The position numbers were made by a program, and so were the translations under genes. A stretch of 64,000 bases of DNA from Phalacrocorax aristotelis (lineage: Eukaryota > Chordata > Aves > Suliformes > Phalacrocoracidae), in assembly GCF_949628215.1 (NCBI RefSeq), contig NC_134279.1:82391330-82455329 (forward strand), given 5' to 3'. The notes under the pieces are model-generated. The model was not told where the DNA came from, did not search any database, and worked only from the letters and a program-made list of their open reading frames with translations. Positions 40,101-46,760 of the stretch are shown here, piece after piece; positions within the stretch are counted from its first letter, which is position 1; each line of letters begins with the position of its first letter.

Positions 40101-43100
40101 GGACGGGGTATCGCACCCCAACCGTGACCAGCGGCGATGCTCCAAGCGTTCGTCAGCGGGGATGAAGGAGACACGTCCCATTCCCAGGACAGGCAGACAC
40201 CGGCTGCCCCAGGGACCCAGCAGATGATCCCATGGTGTGAGGGGTAGCGATGGGTGCAAGGATGCTCCATTGACACTAAGGTGTGTTCCCGTACAGGGAC
40301 GGGGTGTCAGGAGAATCCTGGAGGGATACCAAGGGGTTCTTCTGCCTGGGCGCTCCTCAGTCCTTGTGATTTATAGGATCAGTCCTTGTAGTTTACAGAA
40401 TCACAGGATCACAGAATGGTTTGGGTTGGAAAGAACCCTCAAAGACCACCTAGTCCAACCCCCTGCCATGGGCAGGGACACCTTCCACTAGACCAGGTTG
40501 CTCAAAACCCCGTCCAACATGACTTTGGACACTGCCAGTGATGGGGCACCCATAGCTTCTCTGGGCAACCTGGTCCAGTGTCTCACCAGCCTCATCGTGA
40601 AAATTTCTTCCTCATGTCCAACCTAAACCTACTCTCTTTCAGTTTAAAACCATTGCAGCGAGAAACCATGCTTGAGAAAAAGCAATTACAAAGAGAAGGA
40701 GGGAAGGCGAGGAACCACAGGTAGCACGACACGCTAGGTGGGTCCCCAGGGTAGGGACAAGGGCATCCTGTGCCCAAGGGCTGGGTACCGGTGGGACGCC
40801 TGGGCCAGCTCCAAAGGGTGGGAAAAGCCCATGGTCAGCTCTGGCAGCCTTTGCCCCATGCCCCGAGTGGGGCTGAAGGAGCAGGAGGAGGAGGATGCCA
40901 GCAGCAGTGGGGCAGGATCCCACCCCAAGCCTGCAGCAGCGAGGGAGCTGTTTGCAATCAGGGTCCCCATGACCTCCTCCCTGGCCTCTCCGAAATCGCT
41001 ACCATGTGTGTTGGGAGCCGTCGAGCCCGCAGGGAGTTCAGCCACGAACAATAGGAGAGAAGAGGGTGTAGAGGGGGGAGGCAGGATCCGGCCCGCCCAG
41101 TGCCATGCCAGCCCACACACGATGGGACCGCGGAGCCACCACCACCATCCTCCTTCTCTTCCCACTGGCTCAACCTCGCTCCTTGGGGAGGAGGGAAAGG
41201 AGGCACGGTGATGTCCCCCTGGGAGCGTGGCACGGGCCACCCCGCAGCATCCCACCCGCTGCGCAGAGGAGCAGTCCCCAGGGATGGGATGAAGGACCCT
41301 CAGGGCAGTCACCACACTTGAACCCACCATTTCACATGCTCAGGTGTTTTGTCCTCGCAGACTCCTGCCTCGAAAGCCAGCCATGCCCGGACAAACAGAG
41401 CAGGCTGGCAGCAATCACGCAGTCATATTTATTTCCAGGATCTTTGCCGGAGGCAGGAGGAGACGGGGTGGGCATGGAGGGGACTAAATTGATCCTAAAA
41501 ATACACATCAGCAGTACCAGGGCAAAAAGGACAAGTCTGGGGGTCTGTCCAGATGTGGGGAGCCCGCTCGCCTCTACCCCATCCTTTGTCTGGTTGCCAC
41601 CATCCTTCCCCCATGAAGCCTCCCCACTCTCGGCTGCGACCACCCTCCCTCTCCCCTCCTTCTCCCTCCTCCGAGGAACAGGAACCTCCTTGTTTCAGGC
41701 TGGCTGGAGCCAGCAGAGGCAGAGCAGATGCCAGGAAATGCGCCAGGACCTGCCCAGACACCCCAGCCCTGGCCAGTGGCCGTCCCAGCCCCACCGGCCC
41801 TGGGGTGCCCCCCGCGACTCCTGAAACACCTCGCACGCCTGCGATTTGCACCCAGCAATTTTGGGCATCGGGTAGTTAGCGAGAGTATAAATAAACCTCC
41901 CATCTCGAGTGCCCTCCAACCTAAATATAGACCGATCTGGGGCTGCTAGGAAGGGAGGAAACATTTCTGCAGGCTGACCACAGCTTCCCCAACACGATGG
42001 GCTATTTCAGCTCCCGGAGGAGCACAATTCCCAGCAGCTGGCACCAACGGGGGCGATGCTCCCACTTCCCCTGGGAAAAGGCATCATCCAGCCCCTCAGA
42101 GGAGGCAGGGCAGCACAAAGCCCCTCTGCTTTTGCTGCCAGGAAGCGGGGCTGACCCCCTCCTTCAGTATCTCCTGCCTGGAGCAACGAGGTCTCACTTG
42201 GAGGCATCTCAGGTGGCTTCAAAGCCACATCCTCAGCCCCTGCTCCAGGAAGACACCACTGGAGAAAGTCACTTCCCAGCACTAAGTCTTCTCAGCAGCC
42301 AATCTGCTTAGCCCCAAAACACATTTTCCTGTAACCATCCGTATTGGTGCTTGTTTTGCTGGGAAGTGATTTCATCTGCCCCAAAGGAGACCACAGCCCC
42401 CGAGACCCTCCCACCTGCTGGGTACAAGGACCAGCTGCTGCGGCTGATGGGCAGCTGCGGAGCCAGTTGACCCCAGAGCACGGCAAGGTGCCAAATCCAG
42501 GCGAGGGTCACCACAAGCATCTCATAAAGTGGATTTGGAGATGGTGGGGGTGGCGGGGAGGGTGTGACAGCCAGCAGAGCGGCCCTGGGAAGAGATGTTC
42601 TCTACTCCCTGCAGCCCATGCCCGGCTTCTCCACAGTCTTCCCAAGGATATCGCTCTTAGATCCTGCAGCACATTCCCTTTAGCTAATACAGCTGGTCTG
42701 TCTATCCTGGCCAAACCATCAGTCTCACAAATTACCTCCATCTCCTTTCTCCAAACGGCCCAGCTCCTTTCCGCTCACCCTGTAGCTCTCGGGCCACCCT
42801 TCCTACAGCCCGATAGTCAAGACCTCATTTAATTAACTCGCTGTTGCATCCTCTGCTTTCCCTGTTCATCACCTGAACAGGGTGAAGGGTCCTATAAACT
42901 GAACATCCTGCTCATGGGACTCTCAAACTTGACATCTGACTCCCACCATGACGACCTCTGGGGGCAGGACCCAGCCGTGCAGTGCAGGGGAGAGGAACTG
43001 CCTCTGCCCTTACCTTTTCATCCAGGCTGACGGCTCTTCTGGTACGGCCCCCGAGCAGCCAGCGTGGGGTGACCCGCTCTCCGTAGGACAGTGGCCCTGG

Positions 43101-46081
43101 GAAAGAGAAGACCTGGTGAGCGTGTGAACTGGCCTCCCGAGCCCTTGAGAGCGGGAGCTGCTCCGCAGCCACAGCAAGAGAGAAACGGGGGAAAGAGACA
43201 GAGCTGGGGGCTCTGGCTGATGTCCAGGGCCACCTCTTAGGTGCTTGTGGGGGACAGATACCAGCATGAAGCCAAAGCATCGCCCCCTCTCCAGCCAGCA
43301 CCCTCATTGCCAGCCCAGCCTTGCAAGCCTCCCAGGAGCATTGCTGCCCACCCAGGTCCCAAAGCAGTGGCCTAAATCCCCTGAAACACATCCTAGAGGA
43401 GCAGTTGGCACATGGGTGGCACCACCCTGGCTCTGCTCACATTCCTGCCATCACCAGCCAGCCCAGGGAAACCCCACCGAGCACCTGCAGAGTACCCCAG
43501 CCCGGAGCAGCATCCGCCTGCCCACCCCATCTCCCCTGAATCACACAAACAGCTTCTTTTTTTGCTTTTTTTTTTTTGGCTTGATGCTTTTACGCCATCA
43601 ATCATCATCATTTACAGGATGGGGAAGCGTGGTTCGATCACACGGAAATCAAGCCATCATCTTTCCAGCCAGAGCTGGGCTCGAGCAGGGAGCTAAAATA
43701 GCTGCAGCACGTTACGGGTTTCTCTGAGCCATCCCAGCTCCCCCTGGCAGAGCAGTACAAGCAATTCCTTGGCTCGATTAGACACAGGCAGACTTTCTAA
43801 GATATTTTTTTTCCTTTTCCTAAACAATGTGGCGGCATTTGATTGCAGCAGAGAGTCCAGCTACTGCTGACTTAAGCCTAGACGACAACAACAGAAAACA
43901 ATAAAAACTGAAGACGTTGCGGAGAGGGGATGAGGTCTAGCAGAAATGTCAAGGGCTGGACCACCTCGCCAAGCCAAATGTTGTCAGTGAAAGCTTGGAT
44001 CTAATAACTTTCCCCAGCAAAGGACAAAGTTATTTACTAAGGGAGTGGAATAACAGGGCTTATGGCTTTATAATTTTATATGCTTGTTTTGGTTCCCTGT
44101 GCAATGATCTGGGGGGGATTTGGCTTGAGGAAAGTTAAAGTTATTGAAAAGATTTAAAAAAAAAAAAGATGGAGTTATTGGTTGGGAACTGCAGATTGAG
44201 TGTTTAATGTGACCGAGCTACCCAGCCCCGCCACGTCTGTCCCACCAGGCACCGGGACACACCCGGCGCTATCGTGCAGTGGCATTTAATCTGCTTTCAT
44301 TATATATAGCATGTAATCAGATTCCAGGAATAACTGCAGATAAGGTGGTGGCACCATCCCAGTTTCCGTCTCCTCACCTCCTCCCAAAGCGTTAGCGAAG
44401 CCCTCCAACCCCCCAGCCATATATAAGCCCCGTTTTCTGGTGGGGAAACTGAGGCACAGCCACTATGTAACGTGCATTCAGCCACACGGGGCAACCGGCT
44501 CCGTCGGGGTTTGCTGCCTCCCCGTTACAGAGAAAGGGGGGGAAAAAAAAAAAAGCCCAATTTTTATTTTGCTGTCTGCCACAGAGGGAGAAGGGCAGGG
44601 AGACGCTGCCTCTCCCGGCTTGCTGCAAAGCCCGTTCTTCTCCCACACCGTCTGGGGAGAGGATGGGACACGAGGGGCCACCGTCCTGCAGGGATTACTC
44701 GTCTGGGCTTCGGGCCACGTCAAAAAACCTCTTGGTTATTATATTAAGCATCTCACTGTTTTGACTATAGCTTTTGGTGGGAATTTGGGGATTTTGCTGG
44801 GAAGAGAGACTCAGAGCATGAGATAGGGCCTTAAAAACCTAAGTCAAATAAACCCAAATGTAGTGCAGAGGGGGTTTCCCACCCCCCCTCTCTTTTTCCT
44901 AAAAACACACTCACTCCCAGCCCTTTCTGGGAATGCTGCGCCGGGAGCAGAGTTGCTTTGGTATTTGGGATGTTTGCACCACTGCGGCCGGGCAGCCCCG
45001 CGTTTGGGTGATGCTTGAGCCCGAAGATGAGTCCCACAGCACCCAGGCTCCAGCCGAAGCGAGCAGCTTTCCCGTCTGTCGCTCCTCTCCTCTTAAATCC
45101 AAACAGAGGTTTCTGGCTCCCACCACCCTCCCTCTTCCTCTCCCAGCTGTGCGGCTTGCACGGGTCCCTCCTGGAGTTGCTGGAAAACTTATTTTCAGCA
45201 ACAGCAGAGAACCCAGCAAAGCTTGAAAGTAAGAAAATAATAATAAAAATTGTGCTTTGCGTGGAGAAGCAGCTTCTTGGTGGGGTCGTGGAAGGAATTA
45301 AGGATGGAGAAGAGACATTACACAAGGCTGAACCCAACCTGGCACCCCCCCCCCAGCCCCTCTCCACATTTGAAACACGATAAGAACATCTAGGGGAAAT
45401 AATGTATTTCTTCAACAACCAAAAAAGCCAGGTTTCACCCTAAAACATGCATCAGCAGCACAAGACGCTGCCAGTTCCCTTTCAAGGTGCCGCTGCCCAG
45501 AGCAGGGACGGCTGCAGGGACCCAGGGGAGGTGTGGGATGGGGGAGACGAGGGGTGCCTCTGCCGTTTGGGGGGTGCTGGGGGAGCAGGGGGGTGAGGAG
45601 CCAAATCCATCCCCTCTCGGGGGCGGGGGGGGGTGGGGGTCGCTGGCCAGTCCCAGCCCTCCCAATCCAACCAGACCATATAGCGTCATAGCGCGGGGTC
45701 TGGCCACCTTGGCCCGGGCAGCTTTGGGATGGGGTTTGGGGGACCTGCCGAGAGGGGGGATTTGGGGGGTACATCCCCAGCAGGGCGATGGGGCCGAAGG
45801 GAGGGAGCGCTGCCTGCAGTCTCCCCCCCCATCCAAGCCCAGAGACGTGACCCCAAAATCCACATCCATCCCCCACCCCCGCTTTGCAAACCCCGGGGTA
45901 CCCCCACCCCACGGGCCGAATGTGGGGTGCGCCTCCCCCTCGCCCCCTTCTCCTTACCTCGAGGTCCAGAAGCATCCCCCCGCCCGGGGTGCAGCAGCAA
46001 CCCCAGGAGAAAGATGCGGCTCCCCCAAAAAGCAGTCAAGCCCCCCCGGCCGGAGGGCTTGCGGGGGGCCCTCCCGGCCAT
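16104..46081 (-). CDS. ADAM33: ADAM33 (ADAM13-type) metalloprotease-disintegrin, 23 coding exons placed
   Basis: Membrane-anchored zinc metalloprotease of the ADAM12/19/33 subfamily, acting as a sheddase or matrix protease at the cell surface. The exons listed separately join in frame into about 930 codons: signal peptide (1-~38), prodomain with Cys185 in a GTCGH switch, furin site RAKR (208-211), protease with [12 protein letters not shown] (353-364) and a downstream Met-turn VMAA, disintegrin (from C428), cysteine-rich, EGF (C663-C690), membrane helix (~712-733) and proline-rich tail. The match to ADAM33 rather than ADAM12 or ADAM19 rests on stretches such as [25 protein letters not shown] and CCVEA, and on FLPG before the membrane-side CYRR. 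The disintegrin loop has no RGD. All catalytic residues are present, so an active protease is expected. The product is longer than human ADAM33 (813 residues) because of the tail. The final codons after 16104 are unresolved. Confidence 0.93.
16879..17042 (-). CDS. ADAM33: ADAM33 exon 22: proline-rich cytoplasmic tail
   Basis: Codons 871-924 in the phase-0 frame, [20 protein letters not shown] then ELPPAHGQ, ending in SHPTRPL. The [10 protein letters not shown] core resembles the late tail of ADAM19. A second frame is also open here, but the phase-0 frame fits exon 21 and is proline-rich. Acceptor TGATCCCAG and donor ATTAAA|GTAAGT, phase 2. Confidence 0.8.
17346..17591 (-). CDS. ADAM33: ADAM33 exon 21: proline-rich cytoplasmic tail
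   Basis: 82 codons (789-870) open in phase 0, with several PxxP SH3-ligand candidates: [34 protein letters not shown]. Human ADAM33 has a much shorter tail, whereas ADAM19 and ADAM12 have long SH3-binding tails of this type. Acceptor CCCTGCAG and donor CCGCTG|GTGAGC. Confidence 0.88.
18331..18421 (-). CDS. ADAM33: ADAM33 exon 20: cytoplasmic tail
   Basis: Codons 758-788, [20 protein letters not shown] then [11 protein letters not shown], Ser/Thr- and Lys/Arg-rich. The S-G-H-P-K-A-A-F layout is like the tail start of ADAM19. Acceptor CCGAGCAG and donor AATAAA|GTAAGT, phase 0 at the 3' end. Confidence 0.85.
19040..19190 (-). CDS. ADAM33: ADAM33 exon 19: transmembrane helix
   Basis: Codons 708-757. 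NHEA is followed by [20 protein letters not shown], then YFCYRRE and a basic patch [11 protein letters not shown] on the cytosolic side, so type I topology. The LPG-to-CYR layout parallels human ADAM33. Donor TATAG|GTGGGT, phase 2. Confidence 0.92.
19542..19650 (-). CDS. ADAM33: ADAM33 exon 18: end of EGF-like module and juxtamembrane stalk
   Basis: Codons 672-707, [19 protein letters not shown] then [12 protein letters not shown]. It supplies EGF cysteines 3 to 6 (C673, C679, C681, C690) and the conserved GGSxDSGP stalk. Acceptor ATCCTGCAG and donor GACA|GTGAGT, phase 1. Confidence 0.92.
19676..20402 (-). mobile_element. CR1 LINE copy D in ADAM33 intron 17
   Basis: Antisense CR1 with the 3' end repeated as AATCACAGAATCACAGAATCATGG at 19676. 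The minus reading includes [30 protein letters not shown], the RT-adjacent CR1 segment. Same transcriptional sense as ADAM33. Confidence 0.92.
21139..21216 (-). CDS. ADAM33: ADAM33 exon 17: start of EGF-like module
   Basis: Codons 646-671, [18 protein letters not shown] then VSRCNGHG. C663 and C667 are the first two of the six EGF cysteines. Acceptor CTCTCTCAG and donor CATGGG|GTGAGT, phase 0. Confidence 0.92.
22153..22357 (-). CDS. ADAM33: ADAM33 exon 16: cysteine-rich domain
   Basis: Codons 577-645: [10 protein letters not shown], then [18 protein letters not shown], then [12 protein letters not shown]. The segment between (KDDEEDLSD) is more acidic than in human ADAM33. Parts of this exon resemble ADAM19 more than human ADAM33, which fits retention of ancestral subfamily residues. 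Confidence 0.93.
22890..22998 (-). CDS. ADAM33: ADAM33 exon 15: cysteine-rich domain
   Basis: Codons 541-576 with [20 protein letters not shown] and GKD, the hallmark F-x-x-V-N-x-A-G-x-x-x-G-N-C-G of ADAM cysteine-rich domains. Donor AAGAG|GTGGGT, phase 2. Confidence 0.94.
23416..23560. repeat. Degenerate 18-20 bp tandem array, left block (ADAM33 intron 14)
   Basis: Repeats of the type GGCCATATGCAGCATGGGA with many substitutions. Same unit as the block at 24168-24391, on the other side of CR1 copy D'. Confidence 0.8.
23562..23586. repeat. (GT)n(AT)n microsatellite
   Basis: GTGTGTGTGT followed by ATATATATATATAT, at the edge of the left array block in ADAM33 intron 14. Confidence 0.9.
23649..24163 (+). 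mobile_element. CR1 LINE copy D' in ADAM33 intron 14
   Basis: Plus-strand CR1 with the same subfamily sequence as copy D ([20 protein letters not shown]), ending in CATTCTGTGATTCTGTGTGA. It sits inside the 18-19 bp tandem array of this intron and splits it in two. Confidence 0.92.
24168..24391. repeat. Degenerate 18-19 bp tandem array, right block (ADAM33 intron 14)
   Basis: Units such as GGGCCATATGCAGCATA, GGGCCATATGCAGAATATG and GGCTGTATGTAACGTATGT, about 12 copies, continuing the left block after the CR1 insertion. Confidence 0.82.
24647..24842 (-). CDS. ADAM33: ADAM33 exon 14: disintegrin loop and start of cysteine-rich domain
   Basis: Codons 476-540. [16 protein letters not shown] is the disintegrin loop; it carries DLPE and no RGD, so integrin binding, if any, would be RGD-independent. 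VYLLDGSSC and QLWGP follow; VYLLDG is an ADAM33-type match. Donor ACCAG|GTGAGT, phase 1. Confidence 0.94.
24888..25495 (-). mobile_element. CR1 LINE reverse-transcriptase fragment in ADAM33 intron 13
   Basis: The minus reading contains [20 protein letters not shown] then [11 protein letters not shown] and INDL, core RT motifs, but breaks off before the CR1 3' region. An internal fragment, truncated at both ends. Confidence 0.9.
25612..25701 (-). CDS. ADAM33: ADAM33 exon 13: disintegrin domain
   Basis: Codons 446-475, [20 protein letters not shown] then [10 protein letters not shown], with the cysteine spacing of the disintegrin fold and an N-glycosylation sequon (NCT). Phase 0 at both ends. 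Confidence 0.94.
26066..26243 (-). CDS. ADAM33: ADAM33 exon 12: end of protease, start of disintegrin domain
   Basis: Codons 386-445. [15 protein letters not shown] closes the protease domain, [12 protein letters not shown] follows, and [15 protein letters not shown] (from C428) opens the disintegrin domain. The 178-bp exon ends in phase 0 at GTGGAG|GTACGG. Confidence 0.94.
26244..28474 (-). other. ADAM33 intron 11 (2.2 kb)
   Basis: Separates the zinc-site exon from the HPFPRVFS exon. The middle (26.82-27.40 kb) is AT-rich. No repeat or exon recognised. Confidence 0.7.
28475..28617 (-). CDS. ADAM33: ADAM33 exon 11: zinc-binding active site
   Basis: Codons 339-385. GAAATMA is followed by [12 protein letters not shown] (353-364), the complete HExxHxxGxxHD motif: three zinc-ligand histidines and the catalytic glutamate. 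[19 protein letters not shown] contains the Met-turn. No active-site substitution is seen, so the protease should be functional. Donor CACCGG|GTAAG, phase 2. Confidence 0.95.
29331..29415 (-). CDS. ADAM33: ADAM33 exon 10: metalloprotease
   Basis: Codons 310-338, including [14 protein letters not shown] and NSGGVSM, the strand and loop before the zinc helix. Acceptor TCTGTGCAG and donor AGCATG|GTAAGG. Confidence 0.93.
29529..29695 (-). CDS. ADAM33: ADAM33 exon 9: metalloprotease
   Basis: Codons 255-309 with [20 protein letters not shown], then DANATLW (an N-glycosylation sequon), FLQW and HDNAQLL. VWTER and DANATLW match human ADAM33 and not ADAM19. Donor CTGAC|GTGAGC, phase 2. Confidence 0.93.
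30186..30257 (-). CDS. ADAM33: ADAM33 exon 8: metalloprotease
   Basis: Codons 231-254, [20 protein letters not shown] then YVDK, the first long helix of the catalytic domain (I-V-E-I-A-N-Y-V-D is subfamily-typical). Exactly 24 codons, phase 0 at both ends. Confidence 0.92.
30375..30440 (-). CDS. ADAM33: ADAM33 exon 7: furin site and start of metalloprotease
   Basis: Codons 209-230. AKR joins Arg208 of exon 6 to make RAKR, a canonical furin-type site, and is followed by [13 protein letters not shown], the first strand of the reprolysin fold. Acceptor TCTTGCAG and donor ACACTG|GTGAGC, both phase 0. Confidence 0.92.
30874..31060 (-). CDS. ADAM33: ADAM33 exon 6: prodomain end with cysteine switch
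   Basis: Codons 146-208. [16 protein letters not shown] is followed by the cysteine-switch peptide GGTCGH (Cys185), whose Cys keeps the catalytic zinc latent. The exon ends in Arg208 (CGG), the first residue of the furin site completed by exon 7. Acceptor CATTGCCAG and donor CACCGG|GTAAAT. Confidence 0.92.
31617..31693 (-). CDS. ADAM33: ADAM33 exon 5: prodomain, [11 protein letters not shown] segment
   Basis: Codons 121-145 with [19 protein letters not shown] and STCSGI, the conserved ADAM prodomain motif with paired cysteines. Acceptor CTCTCCCAG and donor ATACG|GTATGG, phase 2. Confidence 0.92.
32179..32254 (-). CDS. ADAM33: ADAM33 exon 4: prodomain, [11 protein letters not shown] segment
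   Basis: Codons 95-120, including [11 protein letters not shown] and PNHT. This is one of the clearest ADAM33-specific matches: human ADAM33 has LLAPGYIETHY here, while ADAM19 has a different sequence around its TYTETHY. Acceptor CTCTGCAG and donor ACACG|GTGGGT. Confidence 0.9.
32953..32968. repeat. Short (CA)n microsatellite
   Basis: Eight CA units in ADAM33 intron 3, followed by CCCCC. Confidence 0.85.
34166..34612. repeat. 19-bp minisatellite, about 23 copies (ADAM33 intron 3)
   Basis: Degenerate tandem repeat of GGATGGTCCTGGGTGCCAT (19 bp), counted by phasing the CCAT/GGA joints through the block. Individual copies differ at 1-6 positions, so it is old or evolving without homogenisation. 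Because 19 is not a multiple of 3, the units produce chance 19-residue repeat ORFs on both strands. Confidence 0.92.
35839..35915 (-). CDS. ADAM33: ADAM33 exon 3: prodomain
   Basis: Codons 70-94, reading [20 protein letters not shown] then VLERN, the conserved ADAM prodomain segment with E-G-R/Q-E-L. Acceptor CTCCGTAG|GTG and donor AACCA|GTAAGTG, ending in phase 2. It follows a 7.1-kb intron, the largest in the gene. Confidence 0.85.
38813..38936. repeat. 18-bp minisatellite, about 7 copies (ADAM33 intron 2)
   Basis: Tandem CCAGCATC(A/G)TCCCAGG(A/C)T units. Central copies alternate CATCATCCCAGGAT and CATCGTCCCAGGCT, giving a 36-bp higher-order period. The plus-strand reading [12 protein letters not shown] is a by-product, not a gene. 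Confidence 0.9.
40378..40682 (-). mobile_element. CR1 LINE 3' fragment in ADAM33 intron 2
   Basis: Starts with AGAATCACAGGATCACAGAA and continues GGTTGGAAAGAACCCTCAAA, CACCTAGTCCAACCCCCTGC, the antisense 3' end of a different CR1 subfamily. Confidence 0.9.
43014..43096 (-). CDS. ADAM33: ADAM33 exon 2: N-terminal prodomain
   Basis: Codons 42-69, including [12 protein letters not shown] and RRAVSLDEK, which resemble the start of the human ADAM33 prodomain. Acceptor CTTTCCCAG|GG and donor AAAAG|GTAAGG; the phases fit exons 1 and 3. Confidence 0.85.
43097..45957 (-). other. ADAM33 intron 1 (2.9 kb)
   Basis: Its 5' part is inside the CpG island. The long plus-strand ORF (45487-46509) comes from low-complexity Pro/Gly-rich reading of GC-rich DNA and crosses exon 1 antisense, so I do not call it a gene. 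An A-tract lies at 44156-44168. Confidence 0.7.
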
Positions 46082-46760
46082 GCCGCCGCTCCCCGGGGCT
46101 GTCACCGCCTCTGCTCGCTGCCTCCGGCTCTGCCTCCCCTTCTTATGCTCTCGGGTCCCCTCCCCTCCGCCCGGCTTCCCCCCACCAGCCCCATTCACTC
46201 GCCCCGGCCGGTCCCGCTCGCCCGAGCCCCCTTTCCCAGGCGCCCGGCTGGGTCCTGGGGCTGGGCGGCGGGAGGGGGCGGCTGGAGGGAGGGAGGGAGA
46301 GGTGGGGGAGGTATTGTTCGCCTTTATTTATTGCTGTGTTTCTTGGCCCAGCCGGGCCCAGCTTAATGAAAACCAGACCGGAGGAGAAGGCTGCTCCCAG
46401 GCTCCCCCCGCCGGGGCATCCCGCCGCCTTTCCTCCGGGAGGAGAAGCGAGGGGGTACCGAGAGGCTGCCTGCCCAAGGAAAGGGGGGGAAAAGCAAGCA
46501 ATTAAATAACCCCACCCGTCCCACCGGGGTGAGACGGAGCAGAGACGCTTCTGCAACCCTCAAAACACTCCACAGTTATTACTAATATTAACTTTTTTTT
46601 TTTCTAACTGGAGCTCGGCGCCTGCATCCAGCCCCATGGAGCGGGCGGTGGGCACAGCTCACCGCCCCCCAAGCGAGGGCCCGAGGCGGCGCGGGGATGG
46701 GGTGCTGCTCGCTTTCTTTCCTGCACGCACGCTGCGCCTTCCCCGCTCTGCTTCAACCCT
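45480..46760. promoter_or_regulatory. CpG island and probable ADAM33 promoter
   Basis: Strongly GC- and CpG-rich sequence covers exon 1 and both flanks, unlike the AT-richer flanks on either side. Transcription should start upstream of 46081 on the minus strand. An AT-rich ATAAATAAAGG on the minus strand near 46321-46331 could be TATA-like, but it lies inside GC-rich sequence and is only a suggestion. The intron-side part (45540-45640) has many G-runs on the plus strand. Confidence 0.65.
45958..46081 (-). CDS. ADAM33: ADAM33 exon 1: start codon and signal peptide
   Basis: The chosen ATG (46081-46079) sits in a strong context, with GCGGCGGC before it and G after. It opens [15 protein letters not shown] followed by a short hydrophobic core IFLLGLLL, which fits an N-terminal signal peptide. 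An in-frame upstream ATG at 46198 would add 39 Gly/Arg-rich residues that look like untranslated leader. The donor is GAG|GTAAGG; the exon ends after one base of codon 42. Confidence 0.85.

Larger units (their letters stand above)
35916..43013 (-). other. ADAM33 intron 2 (7.1 kb)
   Basis: The largest intron. Apart from the 18-bp minisatellite and the CR1 3' fragment it is GC-rich unique sequence with long chance ORFs on both strands; none has splice-bounded conserved content that I recognise. Confidence 0.7.

Noticed and set aside
16104-46081. ADAM12 or ADAM19 as the identity of the ADAM gene
   Set aside because: ADAM12 has a different active-site flank and ADAM19 lacks LLAPGY, VWTER, DANATLW and VYLLDG. 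Some cysteine-rich residues are ADAM19-like, but most domains fit ADAM33.
45487-46509. 340-codon plus-strand ORF across the CpG island
   Set aside because: Low-complexity Pro/Gly/Arg reading of GC-rich DNA, antisense to ADAM33 exon 1, overlapped by equally long ORFs in other frames; no domain recognisable.
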